A stretch of DNA of 41,136 nt from Nanobdellota archaeon (lineage in GTDB: Archaea; Nanobdellota; Nanobdellia; Pacearchaeales; GW2011-AR1): the NCBI GenBank assembly GCA_028867075.1, contig JAGWGZ010000007.1, positions 1-41,136 of the forward strand. The letters run 5' to 3'. How positions within the stretch are numbered: position 1 is the first letter of the stretch; every line of letters begins with the position of its first letter. Below, in pieces: positions 1 to 7,232 of the stretch. The position numbers and the translations under genes are program-made. The notes below the pieces were generated by a model, which was not told the DNA's origin, searched no databases, and saw only the letters and a program-made list of their open reading frames with translations.

Positions 1-197
1 TTTATTATCAATGCTATTTCAATCTTGAACCCAAAGTTTAATGCATCAATCACTTTTTCAGCTTCATATTCCTCAAGAGGCTCGCCTTCAATGAAAAGCT
101 CTTTCCCCCGGTGGGATAAGTTTACCTTTAATGCTTCCTCCAGCTTTCTCTTTTCTCTGATTATGCTGCCGATTCTCTCGGAAATTATTTTTTTCAT
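1..197 (-). CDS. KH-domain RNA-binding protein, Pno1/Dim2-like (partial, C-terminus outside window)
   Basis: My own minus-strand translation from ATG at 197; it is not in the ORF track because it runs off the left edge. About 65 residues are visible: MKKIISERIGSIIREKRKLE, then a stretch with LFIEGEPLEEYEAEKVIDA. The 'GKELFIEG(E/D)P' strand followed by a helix and 'GF..E.AL' is what archaeal KH proteins of the Pno1/Krr1 family look like. That family works in small-subunit rRNA maturation. The start overlaps the Nudix stop as ATGA, so it is the third gene of the aIF1A-Nudix-KH operon. In many archaea Rio1 kinase lies between aIF1A and this KH gene; here a Nudix gene occupies that place. The family assignment rests on only the first KH half. 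Confidence 0.72.
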   Translation of the reverse strand, partial: MKKIISERIGSIIREKRKLEEALKVNLSHRGKELFIEGEPLEEYEAEKVIDALNFGFKIEIALII

Positions 198-646
198 ATT
201 AAACCCTCATCTTCCAGGATTTTTTTGTGGGAATAGGCGAGTTTCATTTTTTTTATTTCGCCCGGCGTAAACCAGCGGACTTCGGAAGTTTCATCAAGAG
301 GTTTAGGAATCCCTTTTATTTTGCAATAAACAGGCACGCTTAAATCCTGAAAAGGAGAGTCTTTTGTCGGAAGGTCCATTATCGGCCGTTTTCCGTATTT
401 TATAATTTCTGCATCAACCCCGATTTCTTCTTTCAGCTCACGCTTTATTGCCTGTTCAACTGTCTCGCCGTATTCAATCAATCCGCCCGGCAGACCCCAG
501 TATCCTGGATATAAAATGGAGCTTATCTTTCTTTTTCCCAGGAGGATTTCGCCGTTTGGATTTCTGATAATCGCGGGAACTCCGGGAGTCACTTTCTTAT
601 TTAGAATAATCCTCAACCCCGACATAAAATTTCTTCTGAATGACAT
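194..646 (-). CDS. Nudix hydrolase
   Basis: 150 aa Nudix-fold hydrolase that would cleave a nucleoside diphosphate linked to another moiety. The full Nudix box is visible around residues 54-76: GGLIEYGETVEQAIKRELKE followed by EIGV, matching GX5EX7REUXEEXGU. The substrate cannot be read from sequence. An ADP-ribose, ADP-sugar or oxidised (d)NTP substrate are all possible. The start lies 1 nt after the aIF1A stop and its stop overlaps the KH gene start, so the three are surely co-transcribed. A second start at residue 8 (M8) is possible, but the tight spacing favours the first ATG. Confidence 0.9.
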   Translation of the reverse strand: MSFRRNFMSGLRIILNKKVTPGVPAIIRNPNGEILLGKRKISSILYPGYWGLPGGLIEYGETVEQAIKRELKEEIGVDAEIIKYGKRPIMDLPTKDSPFQDLSVPVYCKIKGIPKPLDETSEVRWFTPGEIKKMKLAYSHKKILEDEGLI

Positions 647-647
647 T

Positions 648-983
648 TTAGAATTCAGAACTTTCGTCTTTTAGATAGCCCTCTCTTTTCAGCCAGGCAA
701 TCTGGTTTAGCCTGTATTTCAGGATTATATCTGCCTTGTCTTTGTCAAATTCCCAGGGCTTTACAATCACGACATCTCCCGGGCGGAGCCAGAGCTCTCT
801 TTTCAGCCTTCCCGGAACCCTGCAGTTTCTTGTTTTGCCGTCTAAGCAGGCAACCATCATTTTATTTCCGCCAAGGCGCTGCTCCACTACCCCTATCATC
901 TCGTCGCCCTTTGGAAGCGGGGCCCGTGAGATGCTTTCTTCAGGTTCCCCGTTCTTGCTATTATGAAATTTTTTTCTTTCCAT
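648..983 (-). CDS. eif1A: Translation initiation factor aIF1A
   Basis: 111 aa archaeal/eukaryotic IF1A, an S1-like OB fold that binds the ribosomal A site during initiation. The core runs from about residue 28: MIGVVEQRLGGNKMMVACLD, then RNCRVPGRLKRELWLRPGDV and the typical IILKYRLNQIAWLKREGYL end. A basic, low-complexity N-terminal tail (MERKKFHNSKNGEPEES) precedes it, as usual in the family. TTTATAAA at 1005-1012 ends 21 nt upstream, so the transcript probably starts at or next to the ATG. It heads an operon with the Nudix and KH genes. Confidence 0.97.
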   Translation of the reverse strand: MERKKFHNSKNGEPEESISRAPLPKGDEMIGVVEQRLGGNKMMVACLDGKTRNCRVPGRLKRELWLRPGDVVIVKPWEFDKDKADIILKYRLNQIAWLKREGYLKDESSEF

Positions 984-1004
984 GTAAAAATCATATGAAA
1001 GAGA

Positions 1005-1012
1005 TTTATAAA
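1005..1012 (-). promoter_or_regulatory. TATA box for the aIF1A-Nudix-KH operon
   Basis: TTTATAAA on the minus strand with 21 nt between it and the aIF1A ATG. It sits between the DUF424 stop and aIF1A, so aIF1A need not depend on read-through from DUF424. Confidence 0.75.
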
Positions 1013-1024
1013 ATTATAGAATGG

Positions 1025-1321
1025 TTACATCAGCACCATAGCGAAAGGTATGCCCTGTATCTCTTTGATACCTTCTTCTTTTATCAACCCGTGTTTCAGT
1101 GCAAGGGAAATTGATTCTTTTCCAACTATATTGAATGTTGCATCCTCGCGGACCATCTTGTTTATTATGGCAGAAGTCTCTTCTCCTGAAAGCTCGTCCC
1201 CCCGGTAAAAGCTTTCTTTAACTTCCAGCTGGAATTTTCCCTCTTCAAAAACTTTTCCCAAGAGATCAGAGTCGCATATAGCGACAATGTCTCTGTAGGA
1301 TTTTATAATTTTAACAAACAT
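1025..1321 (-). CDS. DUF424 family protein
   Basis: 98 aa protein of the archaeal DUF424 family. Recognisable features are the start MFVKII, the central 'ICDSDLLGKVFEEGKFQLEV' followed by 'KESFYRG', and the end 'IQGIPFAMVL'. The family is small, found throughout archaea and often next to translation genes, but it has no firmly established biochemical role. Here the ATG follows the stop of the upstream zinc-ribbon gene with no gap, and aIF2-beta lies just beyond, so a link to translation fits. Function is inference from neighbourhood only. Confidence 0.85.
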   Translation of the reverse strand: MFVKIIKSYRDIVAICDSDLLGKVFEEGKFQLEVKESFYRGDELSGEETSAIINKMVREDATFNIVGKESISLALKHGLIKEEGIKEIQGIPFAMVLM

Positions 1322-1486
1322 TTATTTTATGTGTTTGGCCTGCTCTGCTGACAAAATCTTAGCCATATTTGTTCCGCATACAGCACAAACTCCTCTTGCC
1401 ATAAAAGTCCCTCTCGGAGTCTTTTCTAACTTAACATTCTTCATTTCTCTTGACTCTTTGCATTTCATGCATCTTCCCTCAAGCAT
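1322..1486 (-). CDS. Small four-cysteine zinc-ribbon protein (DUF5679-like)
   Basis: 54 aa protein missed by the ORF track because of its length. My translation begins MLEGRCMKCKESREMKN and has CMKC near the start and CAVCGTNMAK near the end, i.e. two CxxC knuckles separated by a basic stretch containing TPRGTFMARG. This pattern matches DUF5679, small zinc ribbons found beside archaeal translation and modification genes. The start has an unusually good Shine-Dalgarno for this genome (GGAGGTAAAATAATATG), and a TTTAAAAA-like box lies further upstream near 1531-1540, so this mRNA has a leader. The stop directly abuts the DUF424 ATG. Confidence 0.88.
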   Translation of the reverse strand: MLEGRCMKCKESREMKNVKLEKTPRGTFMARGVCAVCGTNMAKILSAEQAKHIK

Positions 1487-1570
1487 ATTATTTTACCTCC
1501 CTTTTCATATTCTCTAGAAAATTTCTGGTTTTTTAAAGATTCTTGTCTGAAAAAATCACAGGAAATATTT

Positions 1571-1984
1571 TTAAATTCTGCTGACAGGGCGCTTTGCGCC
1601 GCATGCAAGGCAGTGTATGAATGTCACCCTCTGTTCCGGATCTTTTACTAATTCAGTGTCAGGCTTTCCGCATTCCTTGCAGATTACAAATTCTTTTGCA
1701 TATTCCTCTATTTTCTGATTTATCTTTGCACTCGGAACTTTTTGATTCAGAATCAGCCTTTCTCCCTCAATCTGCCCCGAGGAAGCAAGTTCTTTAAGCA
1801 AAAATTTCTGGAAGTGTTCAGGTTTTCTCCTCAGGTAAGATGCCATCTGGGAAAAATTTGTGATTATAGTTTTCTTTCCCTCAAAATGCCCCTCTGCCTT
1901 CGGGATTTCAAACCTCTCGCCGTTGCTCTCTGACTTCTTTATTTTCCTGAACGCTTCATCCAAAAGTTTTTCGTAAGATTCCAT
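1571..1984 (-). CDS. eif2b: Translation initiation factor aIF2 subunit beta
   Basis: 137 aa beta subunit of the aIF2 heterotrimer, which delivers initiator tRNA to the small subunit. The N-terminal helix (ESYEKLLDEAF) binds the gamma subunit. The alpha-beta core includes 'KTIITNFSQMASYLRRKPEH' and the C-terminal zinc ribbon has CKECGKPDTEL and HCLACGAKRPV. Length is typical. TTTATAAA ends 21 nt before the ATG, so it has its own promoter, and the zinc-ribbon and DUF424 genes lie downstream on the same strand. Confidence 0.97.
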   Translation of the reverse strand: MESYEKLLDEAFRKIKKSESNGERFEIPKAEGHFEGKKTIITNFSQMASYLRRKPEHFQKFLLKELASSGQIEGERLILNQKVPSAKINQKIEEYAKEFVICKECGKPDTELVKDPEQRVTFIHCLACGAKRPVSRI

Positions 1985-2005
1985 CTTTTAACCTTGAAAA
2001 GGGAA

Positions 2006-2013
2006 TTTATAAA
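2006..2013 (-). promoter_or_regulatory. TATA box for aIF2-beta
   Basis: TTTATAAA on the minus strand, 21 nt before the aIF2-beta ATG at 1984. It lies between that gene and the stop of the 176-aa gene upstream. Confidence 0.75.
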
Positions 2014-2015
2014 TG

Positions 2016-2546
2016 TTATATAGGTATTCCATCCTCTAGGAATAAGAAATCATTTTTGTCTACATCCTCTGTTAAATGAACAATCCCCTTTTCAACCTCA
2101 TAAGAAATTGTAGTTCTTGGGATTAGTCTTCCTCTTGGATATCTAAGTGTATTTTCCCATTCTGATTTATCTGTTTGCCCGCTTGTCTTGTGAGGTGGAA
2201 ACTGAGCCATCCATCCCCAAGGAACTACTCTTAATTCCCTTTTAGTAACGAGTTTTTCTAATTCTGTCGGGTCTTTAGTTTTTATCTTTGAGACTGGGAC
2301 TGACAGGGTATAAGTCCCGATTCCCCAATAAGCGTTTTTTCCAGGATACAGTTCTTGATAATCCATTTGATATTCAAGAACAGTCCATTTGGCAGGATAA
2401 TGGCTTAGGGAGAACTTAACTTCCATAACACATCTTCCGATTAAGTCAATCCCATTATGCTTATTATGAATCAATCCTAGAACTTTAGCTGCCCATTCTT
2501 CGTTTACCCAGGGCATGACAAAGCCGTTGAATTTTCTCGCTTTCAT
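2016..2546 (-). CDS. Unknown protein with a possible PD-(D/E)XK nuclease core
   Basis: 176 aa, not recognised as a named family. Around residues 32-45 it reads GIDLIGRCVMEVKFSL, preceded by a helix with HNKHN and followed by 'WTVLEYQMDYQ'. The spacing D...ExK after a helix, with a Q-containing helix next, is what the PD-(D/E)XK nuclease core looks like, as in restriction-type and Holliday-junction nucleases. The rest is rich in Trp and Tyr (YPGKNAYWGIGTY, VVPWGWMAQFPPHKTSGQTD). It follows the OB-fold gene by 9 nt and thus belongs to the MCM operon, which would suit a DNA-processing role. The nuclease call is inference from one motif; a plain hypothetical protein is the alternative. Confidence 0.7.
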   Translation of the reverse strand: MKARKFNGFVMPWVNEEWAAKVLGLIHNKHNGIDLIGRCVMEVKFSLSHYPAKWTVLEYQMDYQELYPGKNAYWGIGTYTLSVPVSKIKTKDPTELEKLVTKRELRVVPWGWMAQFPPHKTSGQTDKSEWENTLRYPRGRLIPRTTISYEVEKGIVHLTEDVDKNDFLFLEDGIPI

Positions 2547-2555
2547 TTTAGAAAA

Positions 2556-3176
2556 TTATCCCAAATACCTTACCTTGCCCGGGCGCGGTTCAAATATTAT
2601 TCCCTCTTCAAGAAGCTTTTGTATTTCTTGATTTATTATTTCCGCAGAGACATCCCTATGTGACATTATTATCTTGTCGACGAAAATTCCGCCTTCTTCC
2701 TCCGAGTTTTTTATGTCTTCAAGAATCTTGTCTCTTATAGCGCCTTGCTGGCCGGCAGGTACCTTTACTTCAGGAGCTGATTTTTCCAATTCTATCTTTC
2801 TTACAAGAAGATACTTCGGATCCTGGATGCGGACAATTTCAGGTGAAATGTAGAGTTCATTGTTGAAATTTCTCAGCGTCCCTATCACGACAACTGTATC
2901 TCCCTGGTTGAGATTTTCAAGAACATCAATATCATCGCCGAATGATTTCAATTTTATCTGACCTGAGCCGTCATCAATTGTCAGAAATGAATATTTCTTT
3001 TCTCCCGTGCTGTTATACCTGTCTATAACATTCCCCACAATGTTGACCCTAATTATCTTCCTGTCTCCGAGCCCAAGGAAACTGAATCTCTCCCCATCCA
3101 TGATTGATTTTCCGACGAGCAAATCTCCGATTCTTAACTTGTATGCAATGTTCCTTTTGAAATCTGAGTTTGGCAT
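2556..3176 (-). CDS. OB-fold ssDNA-binding protein, RPA32-like, with C-terminal winged helix
   Basis: 206 aa. Residues about 40-115 form an OB fold: 'VNIVGNVIDRYNSTGEKKYS', 'FLTIDDGSGQIKLKSF', 'GDTVVVIGTLRNFNNELYIS'. This is the pattern of RPA2-type and RPA-associated archaeal proteins. The C-terminal 60 residues (IRDKILEDIKNSEEEGGIFV through VRYLG) look like a winged helix, as in eukaryotic RPA32. The start is 1 nt after the MCM stop, so helicase and ssDNA binder are made together. No zinc finger of the large RPA70 type is present. The family role is ssDNA protection and protein recruitment; the exact RPA class is uncertain. Confidence 0.85.
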   Translation of the reverse strand: MPNSDFKRNIAYKLRIGDLLVGKSIMDGERFSFLGLGDRKIIRVNIVGNVIDRYNSTGEKKYSFLTIDDGSGQIKLKSFGDDIDVLENLNQGDTVVVIGTLRNFNNELYISPEIVRIQDPKYLLVRKIELEKSAPEVKVPAGQQGAIRDKILEDIKNSEEEGGIFVDKIIMSHRDVSAEIINQEIQKLLEEGIIFEPRPGKVRYLG

Positions 3177-3177
3177 G

Positions 3178-5229
3178 TTATTTCATTTTCTGCACAAACC
3201 CGTGTTTGGGCTCGAAAATTATGCTGTTCTTTTTTAATTCAATCAATGCATCTTCAATTTCGTCTTTATTTAATTTTCCCTCAAGTGCTTTTTCGATATC
3301 TTCCGTCGGGATCATCTCGCCTATTTTTCCTTCAAGGTCTGTTAGCACATCCCTTACTATGAAAACTTTGTTTCTTTGCGATGAGGTGATCCTGCTCCCT
3401 ATTCTGTCTATGTCAAAAGTCTTTGATTCATAATCATAGCCGACTTGCATGAGATAATATTTCATGAGTTCAATTGCTCTTTTTGAATCGTCTTTTGTCG
3501 CGACCAGACTAAGCCGCATTTTTGCAGATGCCTCTGACATTCTTATCAATGCTTCAAGCTGCCGGGCAGAAATCGGAATAGGCCTCATTGCCCCCTCTGT
3601 TGAGACAGGCATATTTCTTAATTCCACATAAAACTTTTCAATTTCCTTCATTGCCTCTTGGTCAAGTGCAGGTCTGATTCTTTGTCTCGCATATGCTATA
3701 TATTTTCTAAGAATTCTCGTCGGAATCAAAGTTTCTTCGCTTTCGCTCTTTGTATGTTCATACAGAACATGTGCAGCTATCTTTCTGTCTTTTTCACGAT
3801 CAGGGATATCTCTTAATGTGAAAATAATATCAAATCTGTTTATCAAGGTCGGAGGCAGGTCAATCTGCTGCGCGACAGGCTGATATGGGTCAAACCTTCC
3901 GAATTTCGGGTTTGCAGCTGCAAGAACAGAAGTCTCACTTCTTAAAGTCGCCTGAATATTCGCTTTTGAAATTGTGATTGTCTGCTGTTCCATAGCTTCG
4001 TGCATTGAACTTCTATCCTGGGGATCCATTTTTTCCAGTTCATCTATGCAGATTATTCCTTTGTTTGCCAATACCATCGCTCCCGCTTCCAGGCTCCAAC
4101 CCCGCAGATATTCATCACGGACAACAGTCGCTGTCAATCCCGCTCCAGATGCTGACTTTCCGACTACATATCTGCCTTTTGGCGAAATGTCTGCAATAAA
4201 GCTCAGTGTGACTGATTTTGCAACACCCGGGTCTCCTATCAGAAGAATATGGATGTCTCCTCTTTTTTTCTGCCCATCAGAATAGACTTTCCTTACTCCT
4301 CCGAACAGCTGGAGAATCAGGGATTTTTTTATCTCTTCATATCCCCAGACACCAGGAGTTATTGATTTTGCAAGATTGTCAAACAAGTCCGGGTCTTGTG
4401 AAAGTTCTATTATCTGCCTTTCATCTTCTTCCGAAATATCAAGCTCTTCAAATGTTTCTTCCATTGGAATGAGGTTGTTCGTTTCTATTGCCAGCTCGAA
4501 TCTGGTTGAGAGTCCGCCTCCCTGCAATGGTACTGGAACTTCTTTTAAAACCCCAATTACTTTTATTCTGCTTCCGGGTGTTGTTTTCTCTTCCATTCTC
4601 GGTTCCACAAGATCTTCTTTCACGAAAACATTGATTCTTTTCGGCTGTTCCCCTCCCGAAAGCGATTCTGTTGTCTCTTCAATGACCAGCCTTTGGGTGT
4701 CAACCATCTCCTTTGAAATAAGCTTGAATCCGCCTTTTCTTCCGCATGAGCACCTCATTGGTTCCCTGAATTTTTTTTCAATCTGCAAAACAGAGAGAAT
4801 TGTTCCGCATGAGGGGCATTCAAACTTGGCGTTTACAACCTGCGGGCGGACATCTGAGGATTGCTTTATTATCCCTTCAAGAACTATAAGCTCATCAAGG
4901 TGCTTTGAGCGAAGGTCCCTTATTTTTATATACTGCGTTTCAGGAAGGTTTGTAAGCCTGACTCTCGGCTTGTCAATAAGGCCAGACTCTTCAATTGCAG
5001 TTTCAATCAATGCAAGTGTTTCTTCAGGAGTTGCAAGGATTTCATCAGAAAGCTTGTTTGAGAACTCTGTTATTTTCATGAAATCCAGGAAAATGACATT
5101 ATTCCCCTTTCTTATGGACTCTCCAAACTCCCTTTTGTAGAAATCAAAGAAGTTTTTTGCCTCAATTACAAGTTCCTCTTTGTTTGACTTTCCTTTTGCC
5201 TGTTTTTCTTCCATCCCCTCTTCAGCCAT
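3178..5229 (-). CDS. mcm: MCM replicative DNA helicase
   Basis: 683 aa archaeal MCM, the hexameric 3'-5' replication-fork helicase. The N-terminal domain carries a zinc-binding segment (CPSCG ... CSCGRKGG, near 138-165) followed by the OB fold with RINVFVKEDL. The AAA+ domain shows Walker A GDPGVAKS, Walker B IICIDELEKM, sensor 1 LAAANPKFGRFD and the arginine finger LINRFDIIF. The C-terminal winged helix ends in IIFEPKHGFVQKMK. Length is normal and no intein is inserted at the Walker A site. A TATA-like box lies 23 nt before the ATG. It is first in an operon with the OB-fold gene and the nuclease-like gene. Confidence 0.98.
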   Translation of the reverse strand: MAEEGMEEKQAKGKSNKEELVIEAKNFFDFYKREFGESIRKGNNVIFLDFMKITEFSNKLSDEILATPEETLALIETAIEESGLIDKPRVRLTNLPETQYIKIRDLRSKHLDELIVLEGIIKQSSDVRPQVVNAKFECPSCGTILSVLQIEKKFREPMRCSCGRKGGFKLISKEMVDTQRLVIEETTESLSGGEQPKRINVFVKEDLVEPRMEEKTTPGSRIKVIGVLKEVPVPLQGGGLSTRFELAIETNNLIPMEETFEELDISEEDERQIIELSQDPDLFDNLAKSITPGVWGYEEIKKSLILQLFGGVRKVYSDGQKKRGDIHILLIGDPGVAKSVTLSFIADISPKGRYVVGKSASGAGLTATVVRDEYLRGWSLEAGAMVLANKGIICIDELEKMDPQDRSSMHEAMEQQTITISKANIQATLRSETSVLAAANPKFGRFDPYQPVAQQIDLPPTLINRFDIIFTLRDIPDREKDRKIAAHVLYEHTKSESEETLIPTRILRKYIAYARQRIRPALDQEAMKEIEKFYVELRNMPVSTEGAMRPIPISARQLEALIRMSEASAKMRLSLVATKDDSKRAIELMKYYLMQVGYDYESKTFDIDRIGSRITSSQRNKVFIVRDVLTDLEGKIGEMIPTEDIEKALEGKLNKDEIEDALIELKKNSIIFEPKHGFVQKMK

Positions 5230-5252
5230 GACTTTAAGGAAAGGTTCAGGTT

Positions 5253-5260
5253 TTTATAAA
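5253..5260 (-). promoter_or_regulatory. TATA box for the MCM operon
   Basis: TTTATAAA on the minus strand, 23 nt before the MCM ATG; a transcript with a leader of 0-3 nt is expected. Confidence 0.7.
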
Positions 5261-5283
5261 TTTGTATATAGAAAAATAAACAA

Positions 5284-6363
5284 TCAAGGTTTCATCTGCC
5301 AGGTTGTTGGAATAACTGTACTTGTGTCTGTACATCGAGGCGTTTCGCATATTACTTGCCACCAACAGCAGACTTGAGGATTATAACCACATTCCACAGT
5401 GGGAGTACCGGCATAGCATCCACTGGATACAGAGGGATTATATGACCAGTCACTTGCCCAATAAATTCCATTAAAACCAGTCCCATAGTTTGTTGTATCG
5501 TAATAAGATCCACAGCTATATGTTGTGAATCTCCCCTGCCATCCGTTTAAGTTGCAGTAATATAAGTTACCTGATGATGAGCCTCCAAAAGGACAAAGCG
5601 CAAAATTTAATCCGCAACCATTTAATGTCGGTGGCAAGGCCCCCCACCCAGTACAGAACCCAGAACCATCACATGTATACTGCCCGTCATTACTCGGCCC
5701 CCCATTAGTACATGCTGTTCCCTGTGCCGCATAAGTTCCCCCACTGCAGCTTCCATCACATTGAACTGTAAAGCCAGAAAAGCATTGTGAGCTCGCCCCT
5801 CTTTTTGGAGTACAGCTCTGCCCCATTAATGGGGAGCAGCTTATCAGACACTTATTTTGAGTCGCATCGCAATGATATCCTGAGGCGCATCCTCCAGTGC
5901 AGATTGATGAAATATTATTGCTATTTATGGCCTGCTGCAAATTCATGAACATGACCTGTGAGATTGTGGAAATATTTATGGAGATGTTTACCTCTGATGC
6001 ATAATGCCCCCCTGCCGGGATTGTTGTAATTGGGCTTGAAGGGATTGTTCCTGTTGAGAAAGTATTGCTGTCAATTGCTTGCTGCAAACTCATATTCTGG
6101 TTATTGTATGTGACTAATATCTGGTTTGCCAATTCATAAGGGGTTGCAGGGTTAATCGCCGTTGTTGTAACTGGGCTTTGATTGAATCCGAGGAGATATC
6201 CTGAGTCTATAACATCCTGTAATGTGGAATAGCCGTTTCCTATCTGCACAAAAATCTGGCTTGAATTATGCCCTGGATTTATTGGGGCAACATATCCGGA
6301 CGCATATATTCCTGAAATTGACATAACTGCCAAAAGAAAAATTAATAAAACCTCTTTTTTCAT
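5284..6363 (-). CDS. Secreted cysteine-rich surface protein with three LQxxI(D/N)S repeats
   Basis: 359 aa. A clear signal peptide (MKKEVLLIFLLAVMSISGIYASG) begins it. Residues about 30-150 hold three imperfect repeats, each ending in STLQDVIDSG, MSLQQAIDSN or MNLQQAINSN, alternating with Thr/Pro linkers such as SPITTIPAGGHYASEVNIS. The last 200 residues contain about 22 cysteines (CTGGCASGYHCDATQNKC, CDGSCSGG, PQVCCWWQVIC), which implies a disulfide-braced extracellular module. There is no C-terminal membrane anchor, so it is probably released or bound to other surface proteins. No family is firmly recognised; an adhesin or pilus-associated protein is a guess. TTTATAAA is 30 nt upstream. Confidence 0.88.
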   Translation of the reverse strand: MKKEVLLIFLLAVMSISGIYASGYVAPINPGHNSSQIFVQIGNGYSTLQDVIDSGYLLGFNQSPVTTTAINPATPYELANQILVTYNNQNMSLQQAIDSNTFSTGTIPSSPITTIPAGGHYASEVNISINISTISQVMFMNLQQAINSNNISSICTGGCASGYHCDATQNKCLISCSPLMGQSCTPKRGASSQCFSGFTVQCDGSCSGGTYAAQGTACTNGGPSNDGQYTCDGSGFCTGWGALPPTLNGCGLNFALCPFGGSSSGNLYYCNLNGWQGRFTTYSCGSYYDTTNYGTGFNGIYWASDWSYNPSVSSGCYAGTPTVECGYNPQVCCWWQVICETPRCTDTSTVIPTTWQMKP

Positions 6364-6445
6364 TTTCTGCTAGTAAATAAGATATGCCGGATATTTATAA
6401 ATTCTATTGAAAGTTGAAGTTTTATTTTATTGTTTCTCCTTTAAA

Positions 6446-6453
6446 TTTAAAAA
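6446..6453 (+). promoter_or_regulatory. Probable TATA box of tRNA-Ile
   Basis: TTTAAAAA ends 25 nt before the tRNA 5' end. A 6-bp inverted repeat (TCACTC...GAGTGA) lies between it and the tRNA and overlaps the first two tRNA bases. Confidence 0.5.
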
Positions 6454-6478
6454 GAACTGATTCACTCTAATCTTGAGT

Positions 6479-6607
6479 GAGCCTATAGCTCAGCCTGGTT
6501 AGAGCACCGCTCTTATATGATTGCAATTCATGGGGATTGCAACCTTGCTGGATAACAGAAGAATCTAAGTGAGGCGGGGGTCCACGGTTCAAATCCGTGT
6601 AGGCTCA
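6479..6607 (+). tRNA. tRNA-Ile(UAU) with a 54-nt intron at 37/38
   Basis: The exons fold perfectly. Acceptor GAGCCTA pairs with TAGGCTC, D stem GCTC with GAGC, anticodon stem CCGCT with GGCGG (one G-U) and T stem CACGG with CCGTG; the discriminator is A. The anticodon loop is CTTATA + A, giving anticodon TAT. The intron is 6518-6571. It makes a canonical bulge-helix-bulge: CTTA (32-35) pairs with TAAG before the 3' bulge TG|A, and inside the 5' bulge TA|T, GATT pairs with AATC. Splicing by the archaeal tRNA endonuclease is therefore expected at exactly these bonds. Most archaea read AUA with a CAU-anticodon tRNA carrying agmatidine; UAU is the rare alternative. Confidence 0.93.
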
Positions 6608-6632
6608 TGAAATTAGGGAAAAGGAGGTGAAA

Positions 6633-7088
6633 ATGATAACAGGACATGAAATTTGGGGAATGATGGGCGGCCCATATGCAGGAATGTGGTCAGGAATGTC
6701 GCAGTGGGCAGGGCCGATGATGTTTGCCTTCGCGGCTTTCATGATAATCTTCTGGATTGCAGTTTGGGTATACATGGCTTTTGCATTTACTGCAATTGCA
6801 AAGAAGCTCAAATACAAATATCCGGGTATAGCATGGATTCCTTTTGTTGGTCCGCTGATTATTGCATTCCAGGCATCTAAGATGCATTGGTGGCCTTGGC
6901 TTCTCCTGATAGGTTATGTGGTCCCAGTGATAGGATGGATTGCAACTGTGACTTTCTGGGTATTCTCTATAATCTGGATGTGGAAAATGTTTGAGAGGAT
7001 AAAGAGGCCAGGATGGTGGGCAATACTGATGATTGTGCCGATTGTGGGGCTTGTAATGATCGGGGTCGCTGCCTGGGGCAAAAAATAA
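6633..7088 (+). CDS. Small multi-pass membrane protein (DUF5684-like)
   Basis: About 151 aa. Four hydrophobic segments are visible: MMFAFAAFMIIFWIAVWVYM, the stretch around WIPFVGPLIIAF, WWPWLLLIGYVVPVIGWIAT and WWAILMIVPIVGLVMIGVAA. Short basic loops (AIAKKLKYKYPG, MFERIKRPG) lie between them. The repeated 'PGxxWIP...' and 'W..L..VP.VG' pattern resembles DUF5684 proteins, whose role is unknown. I chose ATG 6633 rather than the track's GTG at 6627, because the GTG is part of a perfect Shine-Dalgarno (GGAGGTGA) for the ATG. It begins 25 nt after the tRNA-Ile, with no TATA box between, so it may be co-transcribed with the tRNA. Confidence 0.85.
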   Translation: MITGHEIWGMMGGPYAGMWSGMSQWAGPMMFAFAAFMIIFWIAVWVYMAFAFTAIAKKLKYKYPGIAWIPFVGPLIIAFQASKMHWWPWLLLIGYVVPVIGWIATVTFWVFSIIWMWKMFERIKRPGWWAILMIVPIVGLVMIGVAAWGKK

Positions 7089-7122
7089 ACTTATTTTTTC
7101 TTTTATTTTTTATTTAGTTATA

Positions 7123-7130
7123 TTTAAAAA
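7123..7130 (+). promoter_or_regulatory. Probable TATA box for the tRNA-Glu region
   Basis: TTTAAAAA. Initiation about 25 nt downstream (near 7152-7156) falls before the outer 5' acceptor copy at 7177. No TATA-like box lies between that copy and the real tRNA, so the precursor would carry both. Confidence 0.5.
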
Positions 7131-7175
7131 GTTCTTAAGGGAAAGTTTGATAAAGAAAATTGTTTAGTTGTCTTT

Positions 7176-7190
7176 AGCCCCGATAGTTCA
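7176..7190 (+). repeat. Extra copy of the first 14 nt of tRNA-Glu, upstream
   Basis: AGCCCCGATAGTTCA here is identical to 7232-7246, which is the 5' end of tRNA-Glu plus one preceding base. The copies are 56 nt apart. Between them is a hairpin with AGC/GCT and GAAATC-AGGAA-GATTTC arms (7191-7213). This copy does not continue as a tRNA. Confidence 0.85.
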
Positions 7191-7232
7191 AGCTGAAATC
7201 AGGAAGATTTCGCTAAGACCAACCGGTGCAAA

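Noticed and set aside
4376-5140. 254-aa plus-strand ORF
   Set aside because: It lies wholly inside mcm on the opposite strand; Ser-rich composition is typical of an antisense shadow.
6479-6607. Reading the intron tRNA as tRNA-Met/Ile2 with CAU or with another anticodon
   Set aside because: The stem pairing and the BHB fix the loop as CTTATAA, so 34-36 is TAT.
6627-6632. GTG start for the small membrane protein
   Set aside because: The GTG is part of the GGAGGTGA Shine-Dalgarno serving ATG 6633.
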